This document shows positions 1-8,741 of a DNA stretch of 64,000 bases, one piece after another. The position numbers and the translations under genes were made by a program. The notes under the pieces are model-generated. The model had not been told where the DNA came from. It did no database searches and worked only from the letters and a program-made list of their open reading frames with translations. Source of the DNA: Janthinobacterium sp. TB1-E2 (lineage in GTDB: Bacteria > Pseudomonadota > Gammaproteobacteria > Burkholderiales > Burkholderiaceae_D); contig NZ_CP142523.1 of assembly GCF_036885605.1 (NCBI RefSeq), positions 2,604,001-2,668,000 of the forward strand. Direction: 5' to 3'. Every line of letters starts with the position of its first letter. The stretch's first letter is position 1.

Positions 1-1
1 G

Positions 2-853
2 TACCTGTGCGGGCAGGTGCTGGCCGATGCACATGGCCCGATCCTGATGGAAGACCCCGGCTATTTCGGCGCGCGCAAGGCGTTCGAGATGGCGCAGCTA
101 CGCGTCGTACCTGTGCCCGTCGACGCGCAGGGATTGTGCACGGCCAGCCTGCGCGCCGACACGAGCGGGGCCAACACGGTGTACGTCACGCCGTCGCATC
201 AATATCCGACGGGCGCCACCCTGGCGCTCGAGCGCCGCCTGGCCCTGACTGCCTGGGCGGACGAGCGCCAGGGCTGGATCATCGAGGACGATTACGACAG
301 CCAGTTCCACTACTCGGGCTTGCCGACGGCGTGCGTGCAGGGGCTCGACGCGCAGCAGCGCACGATTTACCTGGGCACCTTCGCCAAGTCGCTGTATCCG
401 GGCCTGCGCATCGGCTACATGGTGCTGCCGCCCCCGCTGGTGCAACCGATGACCCATGCACGCAGCATCCTCGATGGCCACACGCCGCAACTCGATCAGC
501 TGACACTGGCCCGTTTCATCGCCGATGGCCATTTCGCTGCCCATGTGCGTGCCATGCGCAAGGTATACGCCGTGCGCCGCGATGCGATGGCGCAGGCCGT
601 GCAGCGGCACCTGCCGCACGTGGTCACGGCGCAACTGCCGCCGGGCGGCTTGCAGATGCCCTGTCTGCTGCACGAGGGCAGGGTGGAGCTGGAAACGATA
701 CGCCTGGCGGCGCAGGCGGGCATCGTGCTGCCGGGCCTGAGCCGCTTGTACGCGACGCCGCCGGCGCGCGGCGGCTGGCTGCTGGGTTTTGCGGCGCTCA
801 CCCCGCACGAGATCGACAGCGGCATCGTCCGCCTGGCCCGCGCGCTCGGTTAA
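2..853 (+). CDS. MocR/PdxR-type aminotransferase-like regulator, C-terminal part (5' truncated)
   Basis: The reading frame is open from the window edge to a TAA stop, about 283 residues, so the N-terminus lies outside. What remains is a fold-type I PLP aminotransferase domain. It shows DDYDSQF, a typical PLP-contact segment, and GTFAKSLYPGLRIGY, where the lysine would form the Schiff base. In MocR regulators this domain follows an N-terminal GntR-type winged helix and senses PLP or an amino compound. The missing start means a free aminotransferase cannot be excluded, but the YVTPSHQYPTG and FAKSLYPG patterns are typical of MocR proteins. A benzoate-type transporter follows on the same strand after about 97 bases and could be co-transcribed. 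Confidence 0.8.
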   Translation, partial: YLCGQVLADAHGPILMEDPGYFGARKAFEMAQLRVVPVPVDAQGLCTASLRADTSGANTVYVTPSHQYPTGATLALERRLALTAWADERQGWIIEDDYDSQFHYSGLPTACVQGLDAQQRTIYLGTFAKSLYPGLRIGYMVLPPPLVQPMTHARSILDGHTPQLDQLTLARFIADGHFAAHVRAMRKVYAVRRDAMAQAVQRHLPHVVTAQLPPGGLQMPCLLHEGRVELETIRLAAQAGIVLPGLSRLYATPPARGGWLLGFAALTPHEIDSGIVRLARALG

Positions 854-950
854 TGCTGTCAAAGTGGTCTGCTGTATTTGCTTGAATTGGCCTGCTTCAG
901 CAGTCCATGTGAGCATTAGTATGCTGGCTTTCAATGGCAGAGGCATATAC

Positions 951-2156
951 ATGACAACAACCACAACAACCGCCGCCATGGCCGACCGGGCGCGCTGGCG
1001 CGACCTGGCGTCCCCCGCCATGGCCGCTTTCATTTCCGTCCTCGTCAACTATGGCGGCACCTTCGTGCTGGTGTTCCAGGCGGCCCAGCTGGCCCAGCTG
1101 AGCGCCGCGCAGACGGCGTCCTGGGTTTGGTCGCTGAGCATCGGCGTGGGCGTGACGGGCATCTGGCTCAGCTACCGCTACCGCGCGCCCATTATCACGG
1201 CCTGGTCCACGCCCGGTGTGGCTTTTCTCGCCACCGTCATGCCGCACACGCCGTATGCCGAGGTGATCGGCGCCTATATGATTTCCGCCATCGCCTTCAT
1301 TCTGCTGGGCATGTCCGGCGCCTTCGAACGTCTCGTGCGGCTGATTCCTGGCGGCATCGCCGCCGGTTTGCTGGCCGGCATCCTGCTGCAGTTTGGCGTA
1401 AACGCGTTTGGCGGCGCCAGCGCCGATCCGCTGCTGGTGGTGGTGGTGTTGCTGTCGTACGCCGTGCTGCGCCGTTTCACGGCACGCTTTGCCGTGGTGG
1501 GCATCATGCTGATCGGCCTGGCCCTGCTGCTGGCGCAGGGGCGCATCGATGCGCAAGGCATCGAACTGGCCCTGGCCGCGCCCGTGTTCGAGATGCCGCG
1601 TTTTTCCGTGACGTCCCTGCTGGGCGTGGCGCTGCCCCTGTTCCTGATCACCCTGACGGGGCAATACATGCCCGGCATGCTGGTGCTGCGCAACGACGGC
1701 TACAACGTCAGCGCCAATCCTATCTTGACGGTGACGGGGCTCGGTTCGCTGCTCATGGCGCCGTTCGGCGCGCACGCCTTCAACGTGGCCGCCATCACGG
1801 CCGCCATCTGCACGGGCAAGGATGCCCATGCGGACCCGTCGAAACGCTATGTCGCGGGCCTGGCGTGCGGCGTGCTGTACATCCTCGTGGGTATCTTCGG
1901 CGTCACCCTGGCCAGCCTGTTCATGGTCTTGCCGCGCTCCTTCATCACGGCGCTGGCGGGCCTGGCCTTGCTGGGCGCCATCGGCAACAGCCTGGCACAG
2001 GCGATGGCGGACGTGCGCATGCGCGAAACGGCCTTGATCACATTCCTGGCCACGGCTGCGAACGTGACCCTGCTGGGTGTGGGCGGCGCCCTGTGGGGGC
2101 TGGCGGCGGGACTGGCGGCGCATGGGCTGACGCATGGCTGGCGCAAGGCGGCATAG
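951..2156 (+). CDS. benE: BenE family benzoate/H+ symporter-like membrane transporter
   Basis: This 401-residue, very hydrophobic protein has about 11-12 predicted membrane segments. It has the BenE-family features SPAMAAFISVLVNYGGTF near the start, TAWSTPGVAFL in the first third and PFGAHAFNVAAITAAICTG in the second half. The ATG at 951 is chosen because GGCAGAGG lies just upstream and the Thr/Ala-rich N-terminus leads straight into the first helix; the frame stays open further upstream. BenE proteins import benzoate-like aromatic acids by proton symport, but substrate cannot be read from sequence and no benzoate degradation genes are in the window. Confidence 0.85.
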   Translation: MTTTTTTAAMADRARWRDLASPAMAAFISVLVNYGGTFVLVFQAAQLAQLSAAQTASWVWSLSIGVGVTGIWLSYRYRAPIITAWSTPGVAFLATVMPHTPYAEVIGAYMISAIAFILLGMSGAFERLVRLIPGGIAAGLLAGILLQFGVNAFGGASADPLLVVVVLLSYAVLRRFTARFAVVGIMLIGLALLLAQGRIDAQGIELALAAPVFEMPRFSVTSLLGVALPLFLITLTGQYMPGMLVLRNDGYNVSANPILTVTGLGSLLMAPFGAHAFNVAAITAAICTGKDAHADPSKRYVAGLACGVLYILVGIFGVTLASLFMVLPRSFITALAGLALLGAIGNSLAQAMADVRMRETALITFLATAANVTLLGVGGALWGLAAGLAAHGLTHGWRKAA

Positions 2157-2240
2157 CCTGGATATTTGCCCATTTTGCCAGCCGCCGCATACAATTGCTG
2201 CGCCCGTGCCCGTTGGCACCGTCTTTTCCCGATGTGAGCG

Positions 2241-2972
2241 ATGGCCGACCTGACTTTCCTGGCGCAGTATCTGCTGGCGATCACGCCCGCCTTCCTCGTC
2301 TGCGCCGCCTTGCTGCTGGCGGTGCCGCGCTCGGTGCCGCTGCTGCGCGTGCTCGTGCACATCGTGTTTTTCGTGCTGGCGCGCGACGCGATGACGGCGC
2401 ATGGCTACTGGCAAGTGGCGGCGGGCGGCTTGCGCTTCACGGCGCCGCCGCTGGTCTTGCTGGCGCTGGGCGCCATGTCGCTGGGGCTGGTGGCCAGCAC
2501 GTGCTGCCTGGAAAGCGAGGCGCGCCGCCAGATCCGCTGGTTCGGCATGCGGCCGGTCCTGTCCGTGCTGCTGGGCGTGGCGGGCGCCGCACTGATCATC
2601 GCACTGGCGGCGGGCTTGAAGGCGCTGTTCGGCTTGCCGTCCCTGCCGCCCGTCGCGCCATCGCTGCTACCCTTGCTGCTGGCCTTTGCGCTGGCGGCTA
2701 ACTGTTATGAGGAATTGCTGTTTCGCGGCTTGCTGCAGCAGCAATTGCGTGCCTGGCTGCCGGCCTGGCGCGCGGCGCTGGTGTCGGGCCTGCTGTTTGG
2801 CTTGTGCCACGCCTTCCTTGCCACCACCGTCACGCAGGTGGGTGCGCCCATCGTCGTCTTCACCGTGATCGAAGGCGTGGTGGCGGGGCTGGTATATTGC
2901 CGTGCCGGCTTGTTGGGCGCATCCCTGGCCCATGGCCTGGCGATTTTTGCGCTGGCCGCCGGCTGGGTGTGA
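2241..2972 (+). CDS. CPBP family intramembrane glutamic endopeptidase (CAAX protease-like)
   Basis: This 243-residue protein has about seven hydrophobic segments. The C-terminal half carries the Abi/CPBP signature EELLFRG (E157, E158, R162) and the second motif FGLCH ending in H190, which are the expected catalytic and metal-binding residues of the family. Bacterial members process membrane-anchored proteins or give bacteriocin immunity; the substrate here is unknown. It starts 84 bases after the transporter and ends about 37 bases before the carbonic anhydrase gene, all on the same strand, so a loose operon is possible. Confidence 0.8.
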   Translation: MADLTFLAQYLLAITPAFLVCAALLLAVPRSVPLLRVLVHIVFFVLARDAMTAHGYWQVAAGGLRFTAPPLVLLALGAMSLGLVASTCCLESEARRQIRWFGMRPVLSVLLGVAGAALIIALAAGLKALFGLPSLPPVAPSLLPLLLAFALAANCYEELLFRGLLQQQLRAWLPAWRAALVSGLLFGLCHAFLATTVTQVGAPIVVFTVIEGVVAGLVYCRAGLLGASLAHGLAIFALAAGWV

Positions 2973-3009
2973 ATCCTGTTGTTTCAATTTAATGAAGAGT
3001 GAGAAAGCG

Positions 3010-3549
3010 ATGCCTGTCAGTTCCTACCTGAATACCCGCCCCGTCGTGGGCGAGCGCGTCTACCTGCATGACACGGCGCAAGTGATTGGCGACGTGCAGA
3101 TCGGCGACGACTGCTCGATCTGGTGCAACAGCGTGCTGCGCGGCGACGTCAACCGCATCGTCATCGGCGAAGGCAGCAATATCCAGGACTTTTCCATGGG
3201 TCACGTGTCGCACAGGAACGCGGCCAAGCCCGACGGTTCACCCTTGACCATCGGCAAGTACGTGACCATCGGCCACTCCGTCATCTTGCACGGCTGCACG
3301 ATTGGCGACGAGTGTTTGATCGGCATGGGCAGCATCGTCATGGATGACGTGGTGGTGGAAAAGCACGTGATGCTGGGGGCGGGCAGCCTGGTGTCGCCGG
3401 GCAAGGTGCTGGAAAGCGGGCACCTGTACGTGGGCCGCCCCGCCGCCAAGGTACGCGCGCTGACGGAAGCGGAAATCGCCTACCTGCGCTATTCGGCCGA
3501 GCACTATGTGCGCGTGAAGAACAACTACCTGCTTGGCGAACCGGGCTGA
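3010..3549 (+). CDS. Gamma-class carbonic anhydrase-like hexapeptide-repeat protein
   Basis: The 179 residues form a left-handed beta-helix, seen as repeated hexapeptides such as IGDVQIGDDCSIW and GCTIGDECLIGMGS. Histidines at 65 or 68 (MGHVSH), 89 (IGHS) and 94 (LHGC) match the three zinc or iron ligands of gamma carbonic anhydrases, so metal binding looks intact. Activity as CO2 hydratase is not assured, because many bacterial members are inactive in standard assays. ATG at 3010 is preferred; an in-frame ATG at 2992 would add six residues. The protein is cytosolic, with no signal peptide. Confidence 0.88.
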   Translation: MPVSSYLNTRPVVGERVYLHDTAQVIGDVQIGDDCSIWCNSVLRGDVNRIVIGEGSNIQDFSMGHVSHRNAAKPDGSPLTIGKYVTIGHSVILHGCTIGDECLIGMGSIVMDDVVVEKHVMLGAGSLVSPGKVLESGHLYVGRPAAKVRALTEAEIAYLRYSAEHYVRVKNNYLLGEPG

Positions 3550-3553
3550 TGCT

Positions 3554-3913
3554 TCAGCCTGGCGCCATGGCCAGTGCATTGATGCGCGCCGCCATGGCGC
3601 GTGCATCAGGCACGCCCAGCACCAGGCGCGCCCATTTTTCGCCTTGCAATTCGATGACCAGTGGCTGCATGCCACGCGTCATGAAGACGAACTGGCGGTC
3701 GCCGCCCTTGTGATACGTGCCTGCCGAAATGACTCCCGGCAGGTTGGTGCCCGGTGCGCGCAAGCCAAGGGCCGCGCCGCGGAAACCGTCATCGTCGGTG
3801 GCTCCACGCACATGTTGCAGGGGAATGCACAGGTTGCCCTGAAAGGACGCCAGTTTTTCCCACAGGGCCAGGCGGATGGTCAGTGCATCGTCGTTCAATT
3901 CGAGGCTAGGCAT
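3554..3913 (-). CDS. Hypothetical 119-aa protein, translationally coupled to a TetR gene
   Basis: I do not recognise a named family. The protein is small and soluble, without signal peptide or membrane segment. Its alternating hydrophobic pattern (LTIRLALWEKL, GVISAGTYHKGGDRQFVFM, PLVIELQGEKWARLVLGV) suggests a mostly beta, PH-like fold. The chosen ATG at 3913 lies inside the end of the TetR gene, a 19-base overlap, which implies co-translation and an origin as the regulator's partner. The frame continues upstream of 3913, but that part is covered by the TetR gene. Confidence 0.7.
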   Translation of the reverse strand: MPSLELNDDALTIRLALWEKLASFQGNLCIPLQHVRGATDDDGFRGAALGLRAPGTNLPGVISAGTYHKGGDRQFVFMTRGMQPLVIELQGEKWARLVLGVPDARAMAARINALAMAPG

Positions 3914-4290
3914 GGTGTCTCCTTCGTTGGTTGATCCAGATGGCTTAACAGGCGTTCGCCCAGCAGGCGGGACGTATCGGCACCCGTGTCCAGTACGGCG
4001 GCACGGCACAGCGCCGTGATGGCGGCGTCAGAGGGCGCCAGTTCCTTCAAGGCGATGATCAGCAAATCGACCGCTTCTTCCCGCGCCGGCCAGCCAGGCT
4101 GCAGTGCTTGTGTCAGCACGCGCTCAAACAGATGGCGTTTGGAGCCGAAAGCCTTGTACAGGCTGCCGCGCAGCAAACCCGTCGCCTTGACCAGGTCATC
4201 GATCGACGCGGCGTTGTAGCCCAGGCTGCCAAAGACGGCGGCAGCCTGGCTGGTGACGGTCGCTTCGTCAAAGTTGCGTGGTCTGGCCAT
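3895..4290 (-). CDS. TetR/AcrR family transcriptional regulator, short
   Basis: The N-terminal 50 residues are a clear TetR helix-turn-helix (NAASIDDLVKATGLLRGSLY followed by KAFGSKRHLFERVL). The protein is only 131 residues, against about 190-210 for the family, so the ligand-binding domain is cut short; it ends at a stop inside the next gene's start. It may be a natural short form or a truncated copy. The downstream 119-residue protein overlaps it and is likely co-expressed. The target could be this operon itself or the gene across the 4.3-kb gap. Confidence 0.82.
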   Translation of the reverse strand: MARPRNFDEATVTSQAAAVFGSLGYNAASIDDLVKATGLLRGSLYKAFGSKRHLFERVLTQALQPGWPAREEAVDLLIIALKELAPSDAAITALCRAAVLDTGADTSRLLGERLLSHLDQPTKETPCLASN

Positions 4291-4372
4291 GGTAGGTAGG
4301 CGATGGGTACGACGGGGCGGGATGCCCTGTTTCTGGCACCACTATATGCATTGGTGAACGATTGGTCAATAA

Positions 4373-5287
4373 CTATCTGCGGCCAGCCGTTTCGCGCAGT
4401 TCCGGCCGCGGCGCCAGGTCTTGCGGCAGGCGCAGGCCGGAGACGAGCCCCAGGCGCCGCAACAGCAGCAGCATCCACCAGCCCGGGTCCCATTCGCCCG
4501 GCAGCAGGCCCAGCCTCGCAGAGCCCGGATACGCATGATGGTTGTTGTGCCAGCATTCGCCCATGGTCAGCAGCGACGTCAGGCGGATATTGCGGCCCTG
4601 CACGGCGGCCCCGTCGACATGAAAATGCATCTGCCCATGGTTGTGGGCGAAGTAGCCGATCAACCAATGGCCGAGCACGCCGGCGCTGACCCGCGCGCAG
4701 ATGCCCCAGCAGACCAGGCCCCAGCCGCCCCAGACAAAGAACAGCAGGGCCCATGGCAGTTGCTGCAGCATCCAGCTTCTTTCCAGAAAACGGTAAAGGC
4801 GGTCGTGCGCGATGCGCGGCTCGATGGCGATGTGCGGCGGGTGGTCGAGGTCGAGGCGGCAGAACAATTGCCACCAGGCATCGCGCCAGAAACCGGCGCC
4901 GTGGCGCAAATACGGGTGGCAGTCGGGCAGGCGCTGCGCATAGTCGCGCAGTTCGTGCTGGCGCAGCAGGCCCAACGGACCGCTGAGGCCCACCAGCACG
5001 CCCAGGTACACCAGCAGGTATTCCAGCCATTGCGGGCATTCAAAGCTGTCGTGGATCAGCTTGCGGTGGCTGCCCAGCGAGTGGCCGAACAGCAGGACGA
5101 TGGCCGTGCCGGCCACGAACAGCAGCAGGCCGGTCCAGCTGAAGAAGAACAGGGCGCCCGTCACGGCGCCGGCCAGCATGGCCGTCAGCCATAGCGATGG
5201 TAAAGGCGCAAAGCGCACCGTGCCGTGCAGCAGGCTATCGGCGTGGGTGGCGCGGGCGCGGTGGCCATCCAGGCTGGCCGCCGTCAT
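4373..5287 (-). CDS. Membrane fatty acid desaturase family protein
   Basis: This 304-residue integral membrane protein has hydrophobic helices at about 32-70, 90-108, 178-200 and 201-214. It has a first histidine box GHSLGSHRKLIH (H69, H74, H79) and a classical last box HNNHH (H247, H250, H251), plus GYFAHNHGQMHFH between them. The middle box is reduced to RQHELRDYAQ, with a single histidine where most acyl-CoA desaturases have HxxHH. The di-iron site may be completed by other histidines (H129, H139, H142). A lipid desaturase or hydroxylase is likely; acyl chain and position are unknown. Its ATG overlaps the stop of the DUF3144 gene by one base (TGATG), so the two are coupled. Confidence 0.8.
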   Translation of the reverse strand: MTAASLDGHRARATHADSLLHGTVRFAPLPSLWLTAMLAGAVTGALFFFSWTGLLLFVAGTAIVLLFGHSLGSHRKLIHDSFECPQWLEYLLVYLGVLVGLSGPLGLLRQHELRDYAQRLPDCHPYLRHGAGFWRDAWWQLFCRLDLDHPPHIAIEPRIAHDRLYRFLERSWMLQQLPWALLFFVWGGWGLVCWGICARVSAGVLGHWLIGYFAHNHGQMHFHVDGAAVQGRNIRLTSLLTMGECWHNNHHAYPGSARLGLLPGEWDPGWWMLLLLRRLGLVSGLRLPQDLAPRPELRETAGRR

Positions 5288-5604
5288 CAGGCCTTGGGGG
5301 CCGACGATGGTTGCGTGTATTTGTCGAAGTTGGTGATGTAGTCGTTGAAGTTGTCGGTCAGCATGCGCTTGTACTGTTCCGTGAAGAAGGCCACGGCGCC
5401 TTCCTTTTCTTCCTGCATCTTGGCCACGTCGTTGCTCTTGCTGGCGACGAGGAAGGCGTTGAAGCGGGCGGCCGCGTACAGCAGCGAGGTGGCTACTTCA
5501 TTGCCGCCGCTGTGCATGCATTGCTCATTGGCCAGGGCGATGACCTGGTCGGCGCGTTCCCAGAATTCCGGGCCCGGTGCTGGTTTTGTCGTTGGTGTGC
5601 TCAT
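5287..5604 (-). CDS. DUF3144-like small cytosolic protein
   Basis: This 105-residue soluble, mostly helical protein has the pattern FWERADQVIALANEQC, SLLYAAARFNAF and YKRMLTDNFNDYI. I associate that pattern with DUF3144, a proteobacterial family of unknown function. It has no signal peptide. The upstream gap to gluconokinase is about 70 bases, and the stop overlaps the desaturase start, so it probably begins a two-gene unit. Family assignment is from memory of the pattern. Confidence 0.7.
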   Translation of the reverse strand: MSTPTTKPAPGPEFWERADQVIALANEQCMHSGGNEVATSLLYAAARFNAFLVASKSNDVAKMQEEKEGAVAFFTEQYKRMLTDNFNDYITNFDKYTQPSSAPKA

Positions 5605-5675
5605 AAAAATCCCTCATGAAAGTGCGCGCCAGTCTACACAGGGGGCCGCGGGCTGTCCAGCCGCGCAGCCGCCAG

Positions 5676-6176
5676 TCAGGGCGCCTGCAGGATTTGTTCC
5701 AGTAACACGGGCAGCGGCTGGCGGATGTCGAGCACCATGCCGGCCTCGTCCGGCTGCAATGGCTGCAAGGCGGCCAGCTGGCTGTCGAGCAGGCTGGCCG
5801 GCATGAAATGGCCGGGGCGCTGCAAGCGGCTTTCCAGCACGTCGCGCGGGCCATCGAGGTGGATAAAGCGCAGGGCCGGGTCGCCCTCGCGCAGCACGTC
5901 GCGGTAGGCGTGCTTCAGGGCCGAGCACGAGACGACGAGGCCGCTGCCTTGCGCGCGGGCCGTGGCGATGCGCTCGCGCAGGGCGGCCAGCCAGCCGGCC
6001 CGGTCGGCATCGTCGAGGGGAATGCCGGCCGCCATCTTGGCCACGTTTTCCGGTGGATGCACCTCGTCGCCTTCGACGTAGGGCACGTGCAAGGCGCCGG
6101 CCAGCAGGCTGCCGACGGCGCTCTTGCCGCAGCCGGACACGCCCATCACGACCCAGCGCACGGCGGGCACGCCCAT
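5676..6176 (-). CDS. gntK: Gluconokinase
   Basis: This 166-residue P-loop kinase has Walker A GVSGCGKS, followed by EGDEVHPPENVAKMAAGIPL, the gluconate-binding segment typical of GntK. ALKHAYRDVLR and RPGHFMPASLLDSQ are further family signatures. It phosphorylates D-gluconate to 6-phosphogluconate for the Entner-Doudoroff or pentose phosphate route. The ATG at 6176 follows the yfiB stop by two bases, so it is probably expressed from the yfiRNB operon; a TTG two codons upstream is possible. No gluconate permease or edd/eda genes are in view. Confidence 0.9.
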   Translation of the reverse strand: MGVPAVRWVVMGVSGCGKSAVGSLLAGALHVPYVEGDEVHPPENVAKMAAGIPLDDADRAGWLAALRERIATARAQGSGLVVSCSALKHAYRDVLREGDPALRFIHLDGPRDVLESRLQRPGHFMPASLLDSQLAALQPLQPDEAGMVLDIRQPLPVLLEQILQAP

Positions 6177-6178
6177 GG

Positions 6179-6682
6179 TCAAGGCGCCGAAACGATGACG
6201 GTGACGCGGCGGTTTTCCGCCTTGCCCGTCTTGCTGGCGTTCGAGGCCACGGGCTTGCTCATGCCCAGGCCCTTGACGGTGATGTTCTCGCGCGGAATGC
6301 CCGATGCGCTCATGGCGTCGGCCACCACGTTGGCGCGCGCCAGCGACAGCTTGTTGTTGTACGCTTCCGTGCCTTCGTTATCCGTATGGCCTTCCACGCG
6401 CATGTGGGTAATGCCCACTTTCAGCAGGGCGGCGCTGATTTTCTGGATGGCGCCCCGGCTGGGCGCGATCAGCTTGGCGGCGTCGAACTCGAACAGCAGC
6501 TTGTCGGTAAAGCTCAGTTCCCAGCCTTCGTCCGTCTGGTTGAAGCCTTGCTCCTTCAAGGTGGCGACTTGCTCGGCATTGAACAGCGGTTTGATTTCTG
6601 GCGTGCTCTGGCAGGCGGCCAGCAGGCCCAGCATGAACAAGCCGAGTAAGCCGCGGCGTAATTGCGTGTAGATGAATTGCAT
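6179..6682 (-). CDS. yfiB: OmpA-family outer-membrane lipoprotein, YfiB-like
   Basis: This 167-residue protein has a lipoprotein signal peptide ending in the lipobox LLAAC (Cys about 24). An OmpA-like peptidoglycan-binding domain follows (FEFDAAKL, RVEGHTDNEGTEAYNNKLSLARA, ENRRVTV). In the YfiBNR system the lipoprotein senses envelope conditions and sequesters YfiR, freeing the cyclase YfiN. The assignment rests on position: yfiN ends 16 bases upstream and yfiR precedes it. AAGGAG sits before the ATG. By itself the protein could be any Pal-like lipoprotein. Confidence 0.85.
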   Translation of the reverse strand: MQFIYTQLRRGLLGLFMLGLLAACQSTPEIKPLFNAEQVATLKEQGFNQTDEGWELSFTDKLLFEFDAAKLIAPSRGAIQKISAALLKVGITHMRVEGHTDNEGTEAYNNKLSLARANVVADAMSASGIPRENITVKGLGMSKPVASNASKTGKAENRRVTVIVSAP

Positions 6683-6698
6683 GGTGTTGCTCCTTGGT

Positions 6699-7970
6699 TC
6701 AGGGGTGAGTATGGGGTTGCGGCAGGCGCGCCACCTGGCGCGTGCCGCGCTGCGCCTGCTTGGCGCGGTACATGGCTTCGTCCGCCGCGCCGACCAGCGA
6801 GATGGCGTCGATGGCGTGATCGGGAAAGACGGCCACGCCGATGGTCAGCGAGCTGACGATGCTGTTGCCGGTGGGCAGTTCAATGGCTTGCGCCATGGCG
6901 GCGATGATGTTGTCGGCGATGTGCATGGCGTCGCTGCTGTTGCGCAGCGGCTTGAGCACGATGGCGAATTCGTCGCCGCCCAGGCGCGCTACCAGGTCGC
7001 CTTCGCGCAATTGCTGCTTGATGCGCGCGGCGATCGTCACCAGCACGCGGTCGCCCGAGGCATGGCCGAAGGTGTCGTTGATGTACTTGAAGCGGTCGCT
7101 GTCGAGGAACAGCACGGCCACCTTGCCATTGCCCACCCGCGCGTCGAGGATGGCGCGTTCCAGTTCCGCTTCCATGAAGGCGCGGTTCGACAGGCCCGTC
7201 AGGCTGTCATGGTTGGCGCGGTGCGACAGCGAGGCGTGTTCCTTCTGCAGATGGCTTTGCCACGCTTCCAGTTCGTCGAGCAGGGCGTTGAAGTCGTCAT
7301 TGATCTGGTTCAGCTCGGCGATATTGGCGGGCGGCACGCGCAGCTCGAACGAGCGGTCGCGCCGCACGCGGTGGGCCGTTTCCGCCAGGTGGCGCAGGGG
7401 CGACGTGATTTCCGTTTCCATGCTGCGCGACAGGCGCACGGCAACGACCAGGCTCAGCACCAGGCAGGCGAGCAGGCAGGAGAGGCCGCTGAGCAGGAAG
7501 GGCAGCAGGCTGCGGCTGTGCGGCACCAGCTTGATGCTGCCGATGGCCTGGTCATTGCGCATGATGGGGAAGGTCAGCGAATCGGGCAGCATCCAGCCCG
7601 TCAACGCACGCTCGATGTAGTAGCGCGTGCCGTGTTCGCCCCGTTCCCAGCGGGCCAGCACCTTGCCGGCCTGGTCGCTTACCTGGGCCTGGTCGATATC
7701 TTCATTGACGCCGATCAGGGCCAGCGCTTCCCTGGCGGCCATGGAGTCGCCAAAGACGACGGCCCCTTCCACCGTGTAGCTCATCGACCGGGCCACCAGG
7801 CGCAGGTTCTGGTCCGAATACACACGCAGGGCCAGCAGCGCCACGGCCGTCAGGGTCAGGCCGGCGGCCAGCACGGCGATCAGCGACACGCTCAGGTGGG
7901 CGCGCCGCAGCACGCTGTCGAGCGTGCGGCGGGGCTGGCGGGCGTGCTTGTTGCTCATGCGGGCGCTCAT
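6699..7970 (-). CDS. yfiN: Diguanylate cyclase with periplasmic sensor and HAMP, YfiN-like
   Basis: The protein has 423 residues. A membrane helix at about 27-48, a periplasmic segment at about 50-150 resembling CHASE8, a second helix at about 155-182 and a HAMP linker lead to a GGDEF domain from about 250. The active-site motif GGDEF is intact at 331-335, and an RxxD inhibitory site (R322-D325) sits five residues before it, so product feedback is expected. It makes c-di-GMP from two GTP. The start overlaps the yfiR stop (ATGA), and yfiB follows, giving the three-part YfiR-YfiN-YfiB control module of biofilm and motility. Confidence 0.88.
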   Translation of the reverse strand: MSARMSNKHARQPRRTLDSVLRRAHLSVSLIAVLAAGLTLTAVALLALRVYSDQNLRLVARSMSYTVEGAVVFGDSMAAREALALIGVNEDIDQAQVSDQAGKVLARWERGEHGTRYYIERALTGWMLPDSLTFPIMRNDQAIGSIKLVPHSRSLLPFLLSGLSCLLACLVLSLVVAVRLSRSMETEITSPLRHLAETAHRVRRDRSFELRVPPANIAELNQINDDFNALLDELEAWQSHLQKEHASLSHRANHDSLTGLSNRAFMEAELERAILDARVGNGKVAVLFLDSDRFKYINDTFGHASGDRVLVTIAARIKQQLREGDLVARLGGDEFAIVLKPLRNSSDAMHIADNIIAAMAQAIELPTGNSIVSSLTIGVAVFPDHAIDAISLVGAADEAMYRAKQAQRGTRQVARLPQPHTHP

Positions 7971-8548
7971 GGCGGCGGTCCCTTGCGACGTGCAATTTGC
8001 AAGGCATTCGGATGCACGCGCAGGCCGCTGCGGGCGATGGCGTCGAGGTTGACGTCAAAACCGATCTGCGCCTCGGTCAGGCGCAGGCAGAACATCGTGC
8101 CCACGGCGCAGGAAGTACCCGGTTCGGCGACCGATAGAATCGGTTTGCCGATGATCTGCGCCAGCAGATGCTCGCGTTCGCCCTCGGGCAGGCTGCCCAG
8201 GTAGACGACGTCGCATTCGCTGGCCGCGCTGGCCATCGCCGGGAGTTTCACGCGGATGCGCTGGCCCAGGCTGGAAGCGGGAGTGTCGACGATGGACGCG
8301 CCGTAGCGTGGCGCACCGAGCATGCAGACGCGCACTTCCTGGCGCGCCACGGGCCAGCGCACATAACTGATGATGCCGAACAGGACCTGCGCCACTTCGG
8401 CGGGACGCCTGGCGTCGGCAGCCGCGCCCGTTTGCGCCCACGCCGCGCACGGCGCCAGCGCACCGCAGGCGAGCAGGGAGGCCAGCAGCACGACAGCGAG
8501 CAGGACGGGCGGCGCGGGGCGCTGCCGGTGGCGAGGGGAGAAGGGCAC
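7967..8548 (-). CDS. yfiR: YfiR-family periplasmic repressor of diguanylate cyclase
   Basis: The 193-residue protein begins with a long signal peptide (hydrophobic about 14-35, cleavage near AWA). The mature part shows VLFGIISYVRWP near its start, the VCMLG strand and IGFDVNL, the pattern of YfiR/HmsC-like proteins. Cysteines at 75, 112, 147 and 154 match the two disulfides reported for Pseudomonas YfiR, including the seven-residue spacing of the last pair. YfiR binds YfiN in the periplasm and holds it inactive; redox or misfolding stress relieves this. It overlaps yfiN by four bases. Confidence 0.85.
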   Translation of the reverse strand: MPFSPRHRQRPAPPVLLAVVLLASLLACGALAPCAAWAQTGAAADARRPAEVAQVLFGIISYVRWPVARQEVRVCMLGAPRYGASIVDTPASSLGQRIRVKLPAMASAASECDVVYLGSLPEGEREHLLAQIIGKPILSVAEPGTSCAVGTMFCLRLTEAQIGFDVNLDAIARSGLRVHPNALQIARRKGPPP

Positions 8549-8660
8549 GGCGTCGGTGTCTTTATGCAGGTCGGTGGCTATTCAAATAGTTACTTCGCAA
8601 CACAGACTCTACGGAAGTCCATGTTGAAAGTAAATCACGGCATGACGCCATAAACCTTGC

Positions 8661-8666
8661 ATTATA
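8661..8666 (-). promoter_or_regulatory. Candidate -10 box of the yfiRNB operon
   Basis: On the minus strand a perfect TATAAT lies about 113 bases upstream of the yfiR start in an AT-rich gap. No good -35 hexamer is found at 16-18 bases, so an activator or another start site is possible. Confidence 0.35.
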
Positions 8667-8741
8667 AACACGAATGTGAAAACTTGCATTCTTTACCATG
8701 AGAATTACTTATCAACACTGCCTAGGCGGGCCAGAGTGTTG

